A stretch of 64,000 nt of DNA, from contig JADZAI010000106.1 in assembly GCA_020852655.1 (NCBI GenBank), positions 1 through 64,000 of the forward strand. Direction: 5' to 3'. Source of the stretch: Alphaproteobacteria bacterium (GTDB taxonomy: Bacteria > Pseudomonadota > Alphaproteobacteria > Micropepsales > Micropepsaceae). The notes beneath the pieces are model-generated. The model was not told where the DNA came from and ran no database searches. It worked only from the letters and a program-made list of their open reading frames with translations. This document shows positions 51,359 to 58,789 of this stretch, piece by piece; the stretch's first letter is position 1; every line of letters starts with the position of its first letter. The position numbers were made by a program, and so were the translations under genes.

Positions 51359-51676
51359 TTACTTTGAAACCGCCTTCTTAACCGCCGCTGCAATAGCTCT
51401 TTTTGACAAGCTTGGCTTGACCGAAGGGGCAATGAAAACCCGATCGACGTCGCCAGCTTTTTTCGATGGCTTTATCTTATGGTCGCCTTCGCGGGTCAGA
51501 TTGCGGCCCTTTCGGGCTCCAGCCTTGCCAACCTTAAAAAAACCGACCTTGCTTGCCTTCAGGCCGGTGGCGATCTCGTCAAATACTTCGTCAACAGCGC
51601 GCTTGGCCTCGGCCCTCGTAAGCACATCCTTCTTGCCGAGGTTGGCGACCAAGTCGATGAAAGCTGCCTTGTTCAT
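51359..51676 (-). CDS. HU-family DNA-binding protein, divergent
   Basis: A 105-aa protein: MNKAAFIDLVANLGKKDVLTRAEAKRAVDEVFDEIATGL is a standard HU N-terminal half. The arm region GFFKVGKAGARKGRNLTREGDHKIKPSKKAG is longer and more basic than usual and lacks the RNPxTGE form. The tail VKPSLSKRAIAAAVKKAVSK is lysine-rich. This is a variant nucleoid-type protein, not the housekeeping HU. A -10-like TATAGT ends 7 nt before the ATG with no ribosome site, suggesting a leaderless message. Base composition is lower in GC than neighbours. Confidence 0.8.
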   Translation of the reverse strand: MNKAAFIDLVANLGKKDVLTRAEAKRAVDEVFDEIATGLKASKVGFFKVGKAGARKGRNLTREGDHKIKPSKKAGDVDRVFIAPSVKPSLSKRAIAAAVKKAVSK

Positions 51677-51742
51677 TTCACGACTATACCATGATCGGCC
51701 GGCATTTCGAGGGCTCAGCAAGCTCCGACCTGCGTTGGCCGC

Positions 51743-52915
51743 TCACCCCGTCGCCTCGAAAATCTCCCGGCCGATCAGCATGCGGCGGATTTCGTTGGTG
51801 CCGGCGCCGATGTCGTAGAGCTTGGCGTCGCGCAGGATGCGGCTGGTCGGGTAGTCGTTGATGTAGCCGTTGCCGCCGAGGCACTGGATCGCCTCCAGCG
51901 CCACCTGCACCGCCGTCTCCGAGGCATAGAGGATGGCGCCGGCAGCATCCTGGCGCGTGGTGCGGCCGCGATCGCAGGCCTTGGCGACGGTATAGACATA
52001 GGCGCGCGCTGCGTTGGTCTTCACATACATGTCGGCGAGCTTGCCCTGCATGAGCTGGAAGCTGCCGATCGGCTGGCCGAACTGCTTGCGGTCGTGGAGA
52101 TAGGGGATGACCGCGTCGAGCGCCGACTGGGCGAGGCCGAGGCAGCCGGCGGACAGCACCGCACGCTCATAGTCGAGGCCGGACATGAGGACGGTGACGC
52201 CGCCATTGACCTGGCCCAGCACATTCTCCGCCGGCACCTCGCAATCCTCGAAGACGAGTTCGCAGGTGTCGGAGCCCCGCATGCCCATCTTGTCGAGCTT
52301 GGGCGAGGTGCTGAAACCCTTCATGCCCTTCTCGATCAGGAAGGCGGTGATGCCGCGCGACTTCGCCTCCGGCTCGGTCTTCGCATAGACCACCAGCGTG
52401 TCGGCGTGCGGCCCGTTGGTGATCCAGAACTTGGTGCCGTTGAGGACATAGCGGTCGCCCTTCTTCTCGGCGCGCGTCCGCATCGAAACGACATCCGACC
52501 CCGCGCCGGCCTCCGACATCGCCAGCGCGCCGACATGCTGGCCCGAGATCAGCTTGGGCAGATAGCGCCGCTTCTGGTCGTCGGTGCCCCAGCGGCGGAT
52601 CTGGTTCACGCAGAGATTGGAGTGCGCGCCGTAGGAGAGGCCGACCGCCCCGGAGCCCCGGCTGACCTCTTCCATCGCCACGCAATGTTCGAGATAGCCG
52701 AGGCCGGAGCCGCCGAACTCTTCCTCGACCGTCACGCCCAGCAATCCGAGATTGCCCAGTTCGGGCCAGAGGTCGCGCGGAAAGGTGTTGCTCCGGTCGA
52801 TCTCCGCCGCCCGGGGCGCGAGCTTGTCGCCGACCCAGGAGCGGATGGTTTCGCGCAGCATGTCGGCCGTTTCGCCGAGGTCGAAGTCGAGTCCGCGGAA
52901 CGCGTTGGGGATCAC
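51743..52915 (-). CDS. liuA: isovaleryl-CoA dehydrogenase
   Basis: A 390-aa acyl-CoA dehydrogenase with features of the isovaleryl type: [20 protein letters not shown] and [18 protein letters not shown] (FAD/substrate), catalytic glutamate in [13 protein letters not shown] near 245-250, and [40 protein letters not shown]. It oxidises isovaleryl-CoA to 3-methylcrotonyl-CoA, the substrate of the MccAB complex encoded 6 kb away. GTG start. In relatives it heads the liu operon; here it is separated from mccB by unrelated genes and a foreign pair. Confidence 0.94.
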   Translation of the reverse strand: MIPNAFRGLDFDLGETADMLRETIRSWVGDKLAPRAAEIDRSNTFPRDLWPELGNLGLLGVTVEEEFGGSGLGYLEHCVAMEEVSRGSGAVGLSYGAHSNLCVNQIRRWGTDDQKRRYLPKLISGQHVGALAMSEAGAGSDVVSMRTRAEKKGDRYVLNGTKFWITNGPHADTLVVYAKTEPEAKSRGITAFLIEKGMKGFSTSPKLDKMGMRGSDTCELVFEDCEVPAENVLGQVNGGVTVLMSGLDYERAVLSAGCLGLAQSALDAVIPYLHDRKQFGQPIGSFQLMQGKLADMYVKTNAARAYVYTVAKACDRGRTTRQDAAGAILYASETAVQVALEAIQCLGGNGYINDYPTSRILRDAKLYDIGAGTNEIRRMLIGREIFEATG

Positions 52916-53016
52916 GTCATAAACTCCTGGTTTTACCGCCCGTTACGCTTGCATGACGGTCAGGTGAAATTTCCCTAACCGGCTGGTTGCACTCCCCTAA
53001 ACAGGGTAGCACCGCC

Positions 53017-53033
53017 ATGTTGCAATGCAGCAT
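53017..53033. promoter_or_regulatory. predicted PhaR operator upstream of patatin-bdhA
   Basis: ATGTTGCA-A-TGCAGCAT, an 8-bp-arm palindrome with one mismatch, sharing TTGCAATGCAGCA-type core with the phasin operator. It ends 23 nt before the patatin ATG. Confidence 0.55.
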
Positions 53034-53056
53034 CGAAGGCGCTTTGCTAAGACCCT

Positions 53057-54166
53057 ATGACGAAATCGGTCGCGCCCGAAACCGTGCTTGTCCTCCAGGG
53101 CGGCGGTGCCCTCGGGGCCTATCAGGCTGGCGTCTATGAGGGTCTCGCGGAAGCCGGCGAGGGGCCGGGCTGGATCGCGGGCATTTCGATCGGGGCGATC
53201 AACGCGGCCCTGATCGTCGGAAATCCGCCCGAACACCGGGTCGCCCGGCTGCGCGACTTCTGGCACAGGATCACCGCCGGCGTGACGGTCGATCCCTGGC
53301 TGCCCGGCGACCAGGTCCGGGCGCTGTTCAACACCGCCAGCGCCTATTGGACCGCCGCGGTCGGGGTGCGGGGGTTCTTCACCCCGCGTATCCCGCCGCC
53401 CTCCTTCTACCCCGCCGGCTCGCCCGAAGCGCTGAGCGTCTACGACACCTCGCCGCTGCGGAAGACGCTGGAGGAATTCGTCGATTTCGAGCTGATCAAC
53501 AGCGGGCGGACGCGGCTCAGCGTCGGGGCGGTCAATGTCCGCAGCGGCAACTTCGCCTATTTCGACAGCCGCGCGATGCGGCTCGGCCCCGAGCACATCA
53601 TGGCCTCCGGCGCGCTGCCGCCCGGCTTCCCGCCGGTCGAGATCGACGGCGAGCATTACTGGGACGGCGGGCTCGTTTCGAACACGCCGCTGCAATATGT
53701 GCTGGACCACGAGCACGAGCGCGACCTGCGCATCTATCAGGTGGACCTGTTCAGCGCGAAGGGCGCCCTGCCCCGCAACCTCTCCGAGGCGGCGGAGCGC
53801 GAGAAGGATATCCGCTTCTCCAGCCGTACACGGATGAACACCGACGAGGGGCTACGCCTGCGCCGGGCGCGCGCGGCGTTCCGCAGCCTGCTGACGAAAC
53901 TGCCGCAGGACCTGGCCAGCGACCCCGATGTCACATTGCTGACCGAATTGGCACAAGAAAGCGCCGTGACCGTTGTCCACCTGATCTACCAGGACAAGCC
54001 GTATGAGGGGGGCAGCAAGGACTTCGAGTTTTCACGCCGCACGATGCTGGAACATTGGGCGGCCGGTCTCGCCGACGTGCGCCGGACGATGGTGCATGGC
54101 GGCGAGATCAAGCAGCGCCCCGCCGGCGGCGGGGCGAAGACATTCGACATTCATCGCAAGGCATAA
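53057..54166 (+). CDS. patatin-like phospholipase (DUF3734 type)
   Basis: A 369-aa lipid acyl hydrolase. Oxyanion hole VLQGGGALGAYQAGVYEG, nucleophile elbow GISIGAIN (GxSxG) and catalytic Asp in YWDGGLVSNTPLQY form the Ser-Asp dyad. The C-terminal 130 residues (DLRIYQVDLFSAKGALPRNL, SSRTRMNTDEG) match the DUF3734 extension found where the gene precedes 3-hydroxybutyrate dehydrogenase. This pairing with bdhA, 15 nt downstream, suggests a role in PHB or lipid mobilisation rather than virulence. No signal peptide. Confidence 0.9.
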   Translation: MTKSVAPETVLVLQGGGALGAYQAGVYEGLAEAGEGPGWIAGISIGAINAALIVGNPPEHRVARLRDFWHRITAGVTVDPWLPGDQVRALFNTASAYWTAAVGVRGFFTPRIPPPSFYPAGSPEALSVYDTSPLRKTLEEFVDFELINSGRTRLSVGAVNVRSGNFAYFDSRAMRLGPEHIMASGALPPGFPPVEIDGEHYWDGGLVSNTPLQYVLDHEHERDLRIYQVDLFSAKGALPRNLSEAAEREKDIRFSSRTRMNTDEGLRLRRARAAFRSLLTKLPQDLASDPDVTLLTELAQESAVTVVHLIYQDKPYEGGSKDFEFSRRTMLEHWAAGLADVRRTMVHGGEIKQRPAGGGAKTFDIHRKA

Positions 54167-54181
54167 CAGGAGTTCAGTAGA

Positions 54182-54967
54182 ATGAGCTTGGAAGGCAAGT
54201 CGGCCGTCATCACGGGGTCGACGAGCGGCATCGGATTGGCGATTGCCCGCGCCCTCGCGGCGCAGGAGGTCAACGTGGTCCTCAATGGATTCGGCGATGC
54301 CGATGCGATCGAGACGGAACGCAAGCGGATCGAGCGGGAGTTCGGTGTCCGGGCGCTCTATTCGCCCGCCGACATGACGCGGCCCGTGAAGATCCAGGGT
54401 CTCATCAACCTCGCGCAGAAGGCGTTCGGCGGGCCGGACATCGTCATCAACAATGCCGGCATCCAGTTCGTCTCGCCGATCGAGGAGTTTCCGGTCGAGA
54501 AGTGGGACGACATCATCGCGATCAACCTGTCGTCCGCCTTCCACACGATCCGCGCCGCCCTGCCCGGCATGAAGGAGCGCGGCTGGGGCCGGATCATCCA
54601 GACGGCCTCGGCCCATTCGCTCGTCGCCTCGCCGTTCAAGGCGGCCTATGTCGCGGCCAAGCACGGCATCGCGGGGCTGACCAAGACCGTGGCGCTGGAA
54701 GCCGCGACGCATGGCGTCACCTGCAACTGCATCAGCCCCGGCTATGTCTGGACGCCGCTGGTCGAGAAGCAGATCCCCGAGACGATGGCGGCGCGCAACA
54801 TGACCGAGGACCAGGTCATCAACGACGTCCTGCTGGCGGCGCAGCCGACGAAGCAGTTCGTCACCGTCGACCAGGTCGCTTCGCTCGCCGTCTTCCTCTG
54901 CACCGACGCGGCGAGTTCGATCACCGGCGCCAACATCTCCATGGACGGCGGCTGGACGGCGGCCTGA
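54182..54967 (+). CDS. bdhA: 3-hydroxybutyrate dehydrogenase
   Basis: A 261-aa short-chain dehydrogenase: TGSTSGIGLAIARALAAQ (NAD site), NNAGIQFVSPIEEFPVEKWD, catalytic SAHSLVASPFKAAYVAAKHG (Ser, Tyr-x3-Lys), and VNVVLNGFGD typical of BdhA. It oxidises D-3-hydroxybutyrate from PHB breakdown to acetoacetate with NAD. Good ribosome site (AGGAG). Co-transcribed with the patatin gene behind the predicted PhaR site. Confidence 0.94.
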   Translation: MSLEGKSAVITGSTSGIGLAIARALAAQEVNVVLNGFGDADAIETERKRIEREFGVRALYSPADMTRPVKIQGLINLAQKAFGGPDIVINNAGIQFVSPIEEFPVEKWDDIIAINLSSAFHTIRAALPGMKERGWGRIIQTASAHSLVASPFKAAYVAAKHGIAGLTKTVALEAATHGVTCNCISPGYVWTPLVEKQIPETMAARNMTEDQVINDVLLAAQPTKQFVTVDQVASLAVFLCTDAASSITGANISMDGGWTAA

Positions 54968-54988
54968 CGAGGCGACAAGAGAGAGGGC

Positions 54989-55600
54989 GTGGCCCCGACG
55001 CTCCTCAAGCTTGTCCGCATCAAGCGCACCGATCTGCCGACCGACACGGTTGCGCTCGCCCGTTTCCTGATCGGCGCCGTGGTGGTGCACGACCTGCCCG
55101 AAGGGCGCGTCGCGGCGCGGATGGTCGAGACCGAGGCCTATCTCGCCGACGACGCGGCGAGCCATACCTTCCGCGGCGAGACCAGGCGCAACAGGCCGAT
55201 GTTCGGCCGCCGCGGCCACGCCTATGTCTATCTGAACTACGGCGTCTTCTGGCTCTTCAACATCAGCGCCGAGACCGAGGGCGTGGGGGCGGGCGTTCTG
55301 GTCCGCGCGGTCGAGCCGCTTCTCGGCACCGACCTCATGCAGCAGCGGCGGCCGGGCCGGACCGGCACGGAGCTGACGAGCGGGCCCGGCAAGCTGACGC
55401 TGGCGCTCGGCATCGGCCCGCAGCACAGCGGCATCGACCTCTGCGCCCGCGGCGACCTCTGGCTCGCCCGCGCGCCGCATGCCGCGGCGGGGATCGGAAC
55501 CTCGGTGCGGATCGGCATCACGAAAGACATCGACCGGCCGCTGCGCTTCTTCGAGCGCGGCAACCCCTATGTCAGCGGGCCGAGGAAACTGAACGTTTAG
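54989..55600 (+). CDS. 3-methyladenine DNA glycosylase (AAG/MPG family)
   Basis: A 203-aa base-excision enzyme removing alkylated purines. DTVALARFLIGAVVVHDLPEGRVAARMVETEAYLADDAASHTFRGET carries the catalytic Glu (VETEAY), and FGRRGHAYVYLNYGVFWLFN the Tyr-rich base-flipping pocket. Length normal for bacterial AAG. GTG start 21 nt after bdhA; possibly co-transcribed. It is the last chromosomal gene before the integrated element. Confidence 0.92.
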   Translation: MAPTLLKLVRIKRTDLPTDTVALARFLIGAVVVHDLPEGRVAARMVETEAYLADDAASHTFRGETRRNRPMFGRRGHAYVYLNYGVFWLFNISAETEGVGAGVLVRAVEPLLGTDLMQQRRPGRTGTELTSGPGKLTLALGIGPQHSGIDLCARGDLWLARAPHAAAGIGTSVRIGITKDIDRPLRFFERGNPYVSGPRKLNV

Positions 55601-55819
55601 GGGTGGAGCGTGCGCCCCAAACCAAGGGGCCCGGACCCGCCGGCGCGGCGGTTCAGGTTCGTCCCTGAGCCGGGCCTGGGCCCAGAAATGTCTTGAGTGG
55701 TGCGGCCAAGAGAGTCGGTCTAGGTCGGTTCTAAGTTATTGACTATAAAGGGATTTTAGACTCCACAAGCACTCCTTCCTAGTGGCAAAACTAGTGGAAA
55801 TTGCCCTTGGGAGGACTCT
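55601..55819. other. intergenic region at the left border of the integrated element
   Basis: The first 80 nt is a GC-rich palindromic repeat (GGGCCCGG ... CCGGGCCTGGGCCC). After about 55690 the sequence becomes AT-richer and contains CTAGTGG-CAAAA-CTAGTGG, a direct repeat that could be an integrase arm site. The attachment site should lie here but no tRNA or tmRNA end is visible. Confidence 0.4.
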
Positions 55820-57217
55820 GTGTCCCTGCAAATTCCACACGTCGAATCGGTCGGCCATGGCCGCCGGTATCGCCGAAAGGTGCCCGCCGACATCCAACCC
55901 GTTGTCGGCCGCAAAAGCTGGATTCACCACTGGTCCGGCAAGGTGCCAGAGGACCGCTGGATATTCGAAGCCCGGCGGTTGGCTCGTCAGCATGACCTTG
56001 TGATTGAGCGAGCGCGGGCGGGCGAGCTTCTTGATGCAACGGCCGTGTCGGACGCTGAAGCGACGGCTCGCACTATTCTAAACCAAGACGCAAATCGGCG
56101 GGCGGCGTTCATCGAACTCGCCACCAACGACATCTTCGGCGTCAGCGCCGACAATCCACGCGGGCCGTGGTTGACGGCCGTGTTGAAGGCAATGGACCAC
56201 GGCGGCACCTACGTGCCGGACATCGTGTCCCTTGCCGCTGCCTACGAGCGGGACAAGGAGGCCCTGAGCGCACAGGGTAAGACGCGATCTGAGAAGGCCA
56301 TCCAAGTCGGCGTCGATGCCTTCAGCAGGATAGTCGGCGCCAAGGACGTTCGGCAGATCACCCCGGCCGATGTTGAGGCATGGATGAACGCTGGCCGGAA
56401 GGCCGGGCAGTCGCCACGCACCATCTCGCGCCGGGGCGTGTCGCTAAAGGCGTTGGTGAAGAGGGCTTATCTGAAACTAGGCCATACCGGGATGAACCCG
56501 TTTGCTGCCTTCAGCTTCAGCGTGAAGGCATCAGCGACCGATAGGATGCCCTTCCATCGTCAGCACCTTGACCAAATTGCCGCCTACATGGCGCGATCAA
56601 CGCGGCTGAAGCCGGAGACACGGGCACTTGTACTGCTGGCCCGGAACACCGGCTGCGGCCCCGCCGAACTGTCGGGCCTCACGCTCGCCGACATCAGCTT
56701 GGAGTCGGCCATTCCCTACATCTGGATAAGGCCCAACCGGATTCGTGGTGTGAAAACCGCCATGCGCGACCGTCGCGTCCCGCTGGTCGGTGACGATGTA
56801 GTCGCCGCACTCAACATTGTCAGTCAGCGGGCAACGCGGAACGGCAAAGGCCGCCCGCGCGATACCATCAACCTCTTCCGCTTCCACGCGGAGCGCGGTG
56901 CAGATGTAACCTCCGCTGTCCTCAATAAGCTCATCCGCAGCGCTGGCGTCCCGAAGAGCCGACGCCTGTCCGCTTATTCGTGGCGGCATGGCATGAAGGA
57001 GGCCCTCAGAGCCGCGCACGTCCCTGAGCACATACAGCGCCGTATTCTCGGCCACTCCGGCACCGCCGTGGCCGACAACTACGGGAGCCCAAGTGGCAGG
57101 CTTGAGGAAGCTCGGGACGCCATAACAAAGGCCCTGCCCCACCTTGGCGACATTGACCCGTTGGCATACCGCCCCGGCGAACTGCCGAAGCCGAAGGCGA
57201 AGGGAGCGAAGTCATGA
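55820..57217 (+). CDS. tyrosine recombinase 1, missing the first catalytic arginine
   Basis: A 465-aa integrase-type protein with an N-terminal arm/core-binding part (DVEAWMNAGRKAGQSPRTISRRGVSLKALVKRAY) and a catalytic-like domain. The box I position reads NTGCGPAELSGL, with Gly where the catalytic Arg of TGxRxxEL is expected. Later elements remain: YSWRHGMKEAL (R near 386; the preceding H is Tyr), RRILGHSG, and VADNYG with the tyrosine near 418. It may therefore be inactive as a strand-cutting enzyme and work as a partner. GTG start with GGGAGGA. Its stop overlaps the next gene (ATGA). Confidence 0.8.
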   Translation: MSLQIPHVESVGHGRRYRRKVPADIQPVVGRKSWIHHWSGKVPEDRWIFEARRLARQHDLVIERARAGELLDATAVSDAEATARTILNQDANRRAAFIELATNDIFGVSADNPRGPWLTAVLKAMDHGGTYVPDIVSLAAAYERDKEALSAQGKTRSEKAIQVGVDAFSRIVGAKDVRQITPADVEAWMNAGRKAGQSPRTISRRGVSLKALVKRAYLKLGHTGMNPFAAFSFSVKASATDRMPFHRQHLDQIAAYMARSTRLKPETRALVLLARNTGCGPAELSGLTLADISLESAIPYIWIRPNRIRGVKTAMRDRRVPLVGDDVVAALNIVSQRATRNGKGRPRDTINLFRFHAERGADVTSAVLNKLIRSAGVPKSRRLSAYSWRHGMKEALRAAHVPEHIQRRILGHSGTAVADNYGSPSGRLEEARDAITKALPHLGDIDPLAYRPGELPKPKAKGAKS

Positions 57218-58299
57218 TGACCTTTGATGAGGCCGTTGACGGCTATCTCAAGCGCCATGTGGCGAAGCTCCGCACCGCCGATCAAGTGGAAGGTATATTC
57301 AAGCTGCCGGTATTCGAGCCGTGGCGCTCACGACGGCTGAGCGCGATTGCAGGGAAGGACGTGGCCGACATTCTCGACGTGGTTGAGATGAACGCCGGAC
57401 CCGCAAGGGTGAACCGTGTGCTTGCAGCGGTTCGCGGGCTATTCAACTTCGCAATGTCGCGTGGCTGGATTGACGCAAGCCCGATCCGGCCCGGCCTCGT
57501 GAGGAAGGAAGATTCACGTGACCGAGTCCTGTCCTTCGATGAAGTCGGCGCGATCTGGCGAAGCCTCGGCGACATAGGCGGCCCCTATGCGGGTGCCGCA
57601 AGGATGCTCTTCCTGACCGGGCAACGGGCTACGCCGGTTTCCCAGATGCGTCGCTCCGCCATCGACCGTCGCGCCATGCTGTGGCGCACTACCAGCGCTG
57701 ACCAGAAGAACGGCGTCGCCATGAATGTTCCGTTGTCCCCGGTGGCGCTGAGGGTGATCGCTGATCGGCCCGTGACTGAAGGGCTGGACTTCGTGTTCTC
57801 ATCGGATGGAGCGCAAGGCGTCACAGCGTGGTCATGGTTTAAGGACCGGGTAGATGTGGCCTCCGGCGTTGAGAACTGGCGCTGGCATGACGTGCGGCGC
57901 ACGGTCGCCACGATCATGGGCGGCCTTCTCGGCTTCGATCCTGACACGGTACAGGCGGTTCTAGGGCATTCGGGTAGAGCCCGCATCGGCGTGACGGCGA
58001 TCTATGACCGCAGCGACCGTGAGGATTCCATGAGGCTCGCCCTCAATGCCGTCGCACGCCTCTTGGAGCTTGTCGCTGATCTCGACGGGTGGGCCGTGGT
58101 TGACGATCATCTGCACAGTGTGCGGCCGGGCGAGGATGCGAACGGGCCGCGTGAGCGCCGCGCCGCCTTCCGCCATGCCATTCGGGGGAGCGACTCCTGC
58201 TGGGGCCAATGGCTCTCATCTGTGACAGGCGCGGCAAACGGTCCTATTCAGGAGCCATATCTTCACAAATCGACCTTGACCGCATCCATAAGTATATGA
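57214..58299 (+). CDS. tyrosine recombinase 2
   Basis: A 361-aa site-specific recombinase with all main residues: LTGQRATPVSQM (Arg near 137), WRWHDVRRTVAT (HxxR near 223), AVLGHSG (His), and TAIYDRSD (Tyr near 263). N-terminal core-binding helices precede. The start overlaps the previous gene's stop, so the two are made together, an arrangement that suggests a heteromeric recombinase. The C-terminal 80 residues after the tyrosine are longer than usual. Confidence 0.88.
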   Translation: MMTFDEAVDGYLKRHVAKLRTADQVEGIFKLPVFEPWRSRRLSAIAGKDVADILDVVEMNAGPARVNRVLAAVRGLFNFAMSRGWIDASPIRPGLVRKEDSRDRVLSFDEVGAIWRSLGDIGGPYAGAARMLFLTGQRATPVSQMRRSAIDRRAMLWRTTSADQKNGVAMNVPLSPVALRVIADRPVTEGLDFVFSSDGAQGVTAWSWFKDRVDVASGVENWRWHDVRRTVATIMGGLLGFDPDTVQAVLGHSGRARIGVTAIYDRSDREDSMRLALNAVARLLELVADLDGWAVVDDHLHSVRPGEDANGPRERRAAFRHAIRGSDSCWGQWLSSVTGAANGPIQEPYLHKSTLTASISI

Positions 58300-58487
58300 T
58301 TTTATTTAATATTATTTCTATTGCGCAATAATATTTCGTCAGCCAAGATATGGGAAGTCGCTCATTGGGAGCGACCTACCCTAGGGCTTTAGGCCCGTAA
58401 GGATCACCGCATGGAACAGCGATTGGTGCTGGGCGGGGAGATCGGCGGCTAGGTCGTCTGTCTCGCCTCTTAGCCGAGGAGACACAG
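58300..58487. promoter_or_regulatory. AT-rich palindromic region upstream of alpA-primase, possible origin or control region
   Basis: AATATTATT and AATAATATT form a 9-bp inverted repeat (58308-58335) that encloses another palindrome, ATTGCGCAAT. A second hairpin GTCGCTC-ATTGG-GAGCGAC lies at 58357-58375. The run 58290-58336 is strikingly AT-rich for this window. It precedes the replication gene of the element. Confidence 0.4.
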
Positions 58488-58787
58488 ATGCTAACGGAGC
58501 CTAAGAGCCCATTGGGCTACCGCAGGAAGGAATTGGCGGACCTTTTGAAGTACTGCTTGCCGTACTTCGACCGTCTCGTTTCGAAAGGAAAGCTGCCTAA
58601 GCCTGTACGCGTGCTGGGGCGTCCCTATTGGCCGGTTGAGGATGTAGTCATCCACCTTGTCGGCGCTGAGGGCCGAACAAAGATTTATCGAGGCCAACGC
58701 GCCACGGCGGCGCAGAACAAACGTGAAAGCGTGACGTGGACGGCGGCCAAAACCTCTCACGCCGCCGGGCCCTCAACGCGAGTCTAG
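58488..58787 (+). CDS. AlpA-like helix-turn-helix regulator
   Basis: A 99-aa protein. LGYRRKELADLLKYCLPYFDRLVSKGKLPKPVRVLGRPYWPVEDV is the winged-helix of the AlpA/excisionase/MerR-like class (KELAxLL...LVxxGKLPKPV...W..EDV). Such proteins act as excisionases or transcription activators in integrated elements. It ends 2 nt before the primase start, so they are coupled. Confidence 0.75.
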   Translation: MLTEPKSPLGYRRKELADLLKYCLPYFDRLVSKGKLPKPVRVLGRPYWPVEDVVIHLVGAEGRTKIYRGQRATAAQNKRESVTWTAAKTSHAAGPSTRV

Positions 58788-58789
58788 TC

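Noticed and set aside
55601-55819. tRNA attachment site for the integrated element
   Set aside because: No cloverleaf or tRNA 3' end could be found here; the att core remains unknown.
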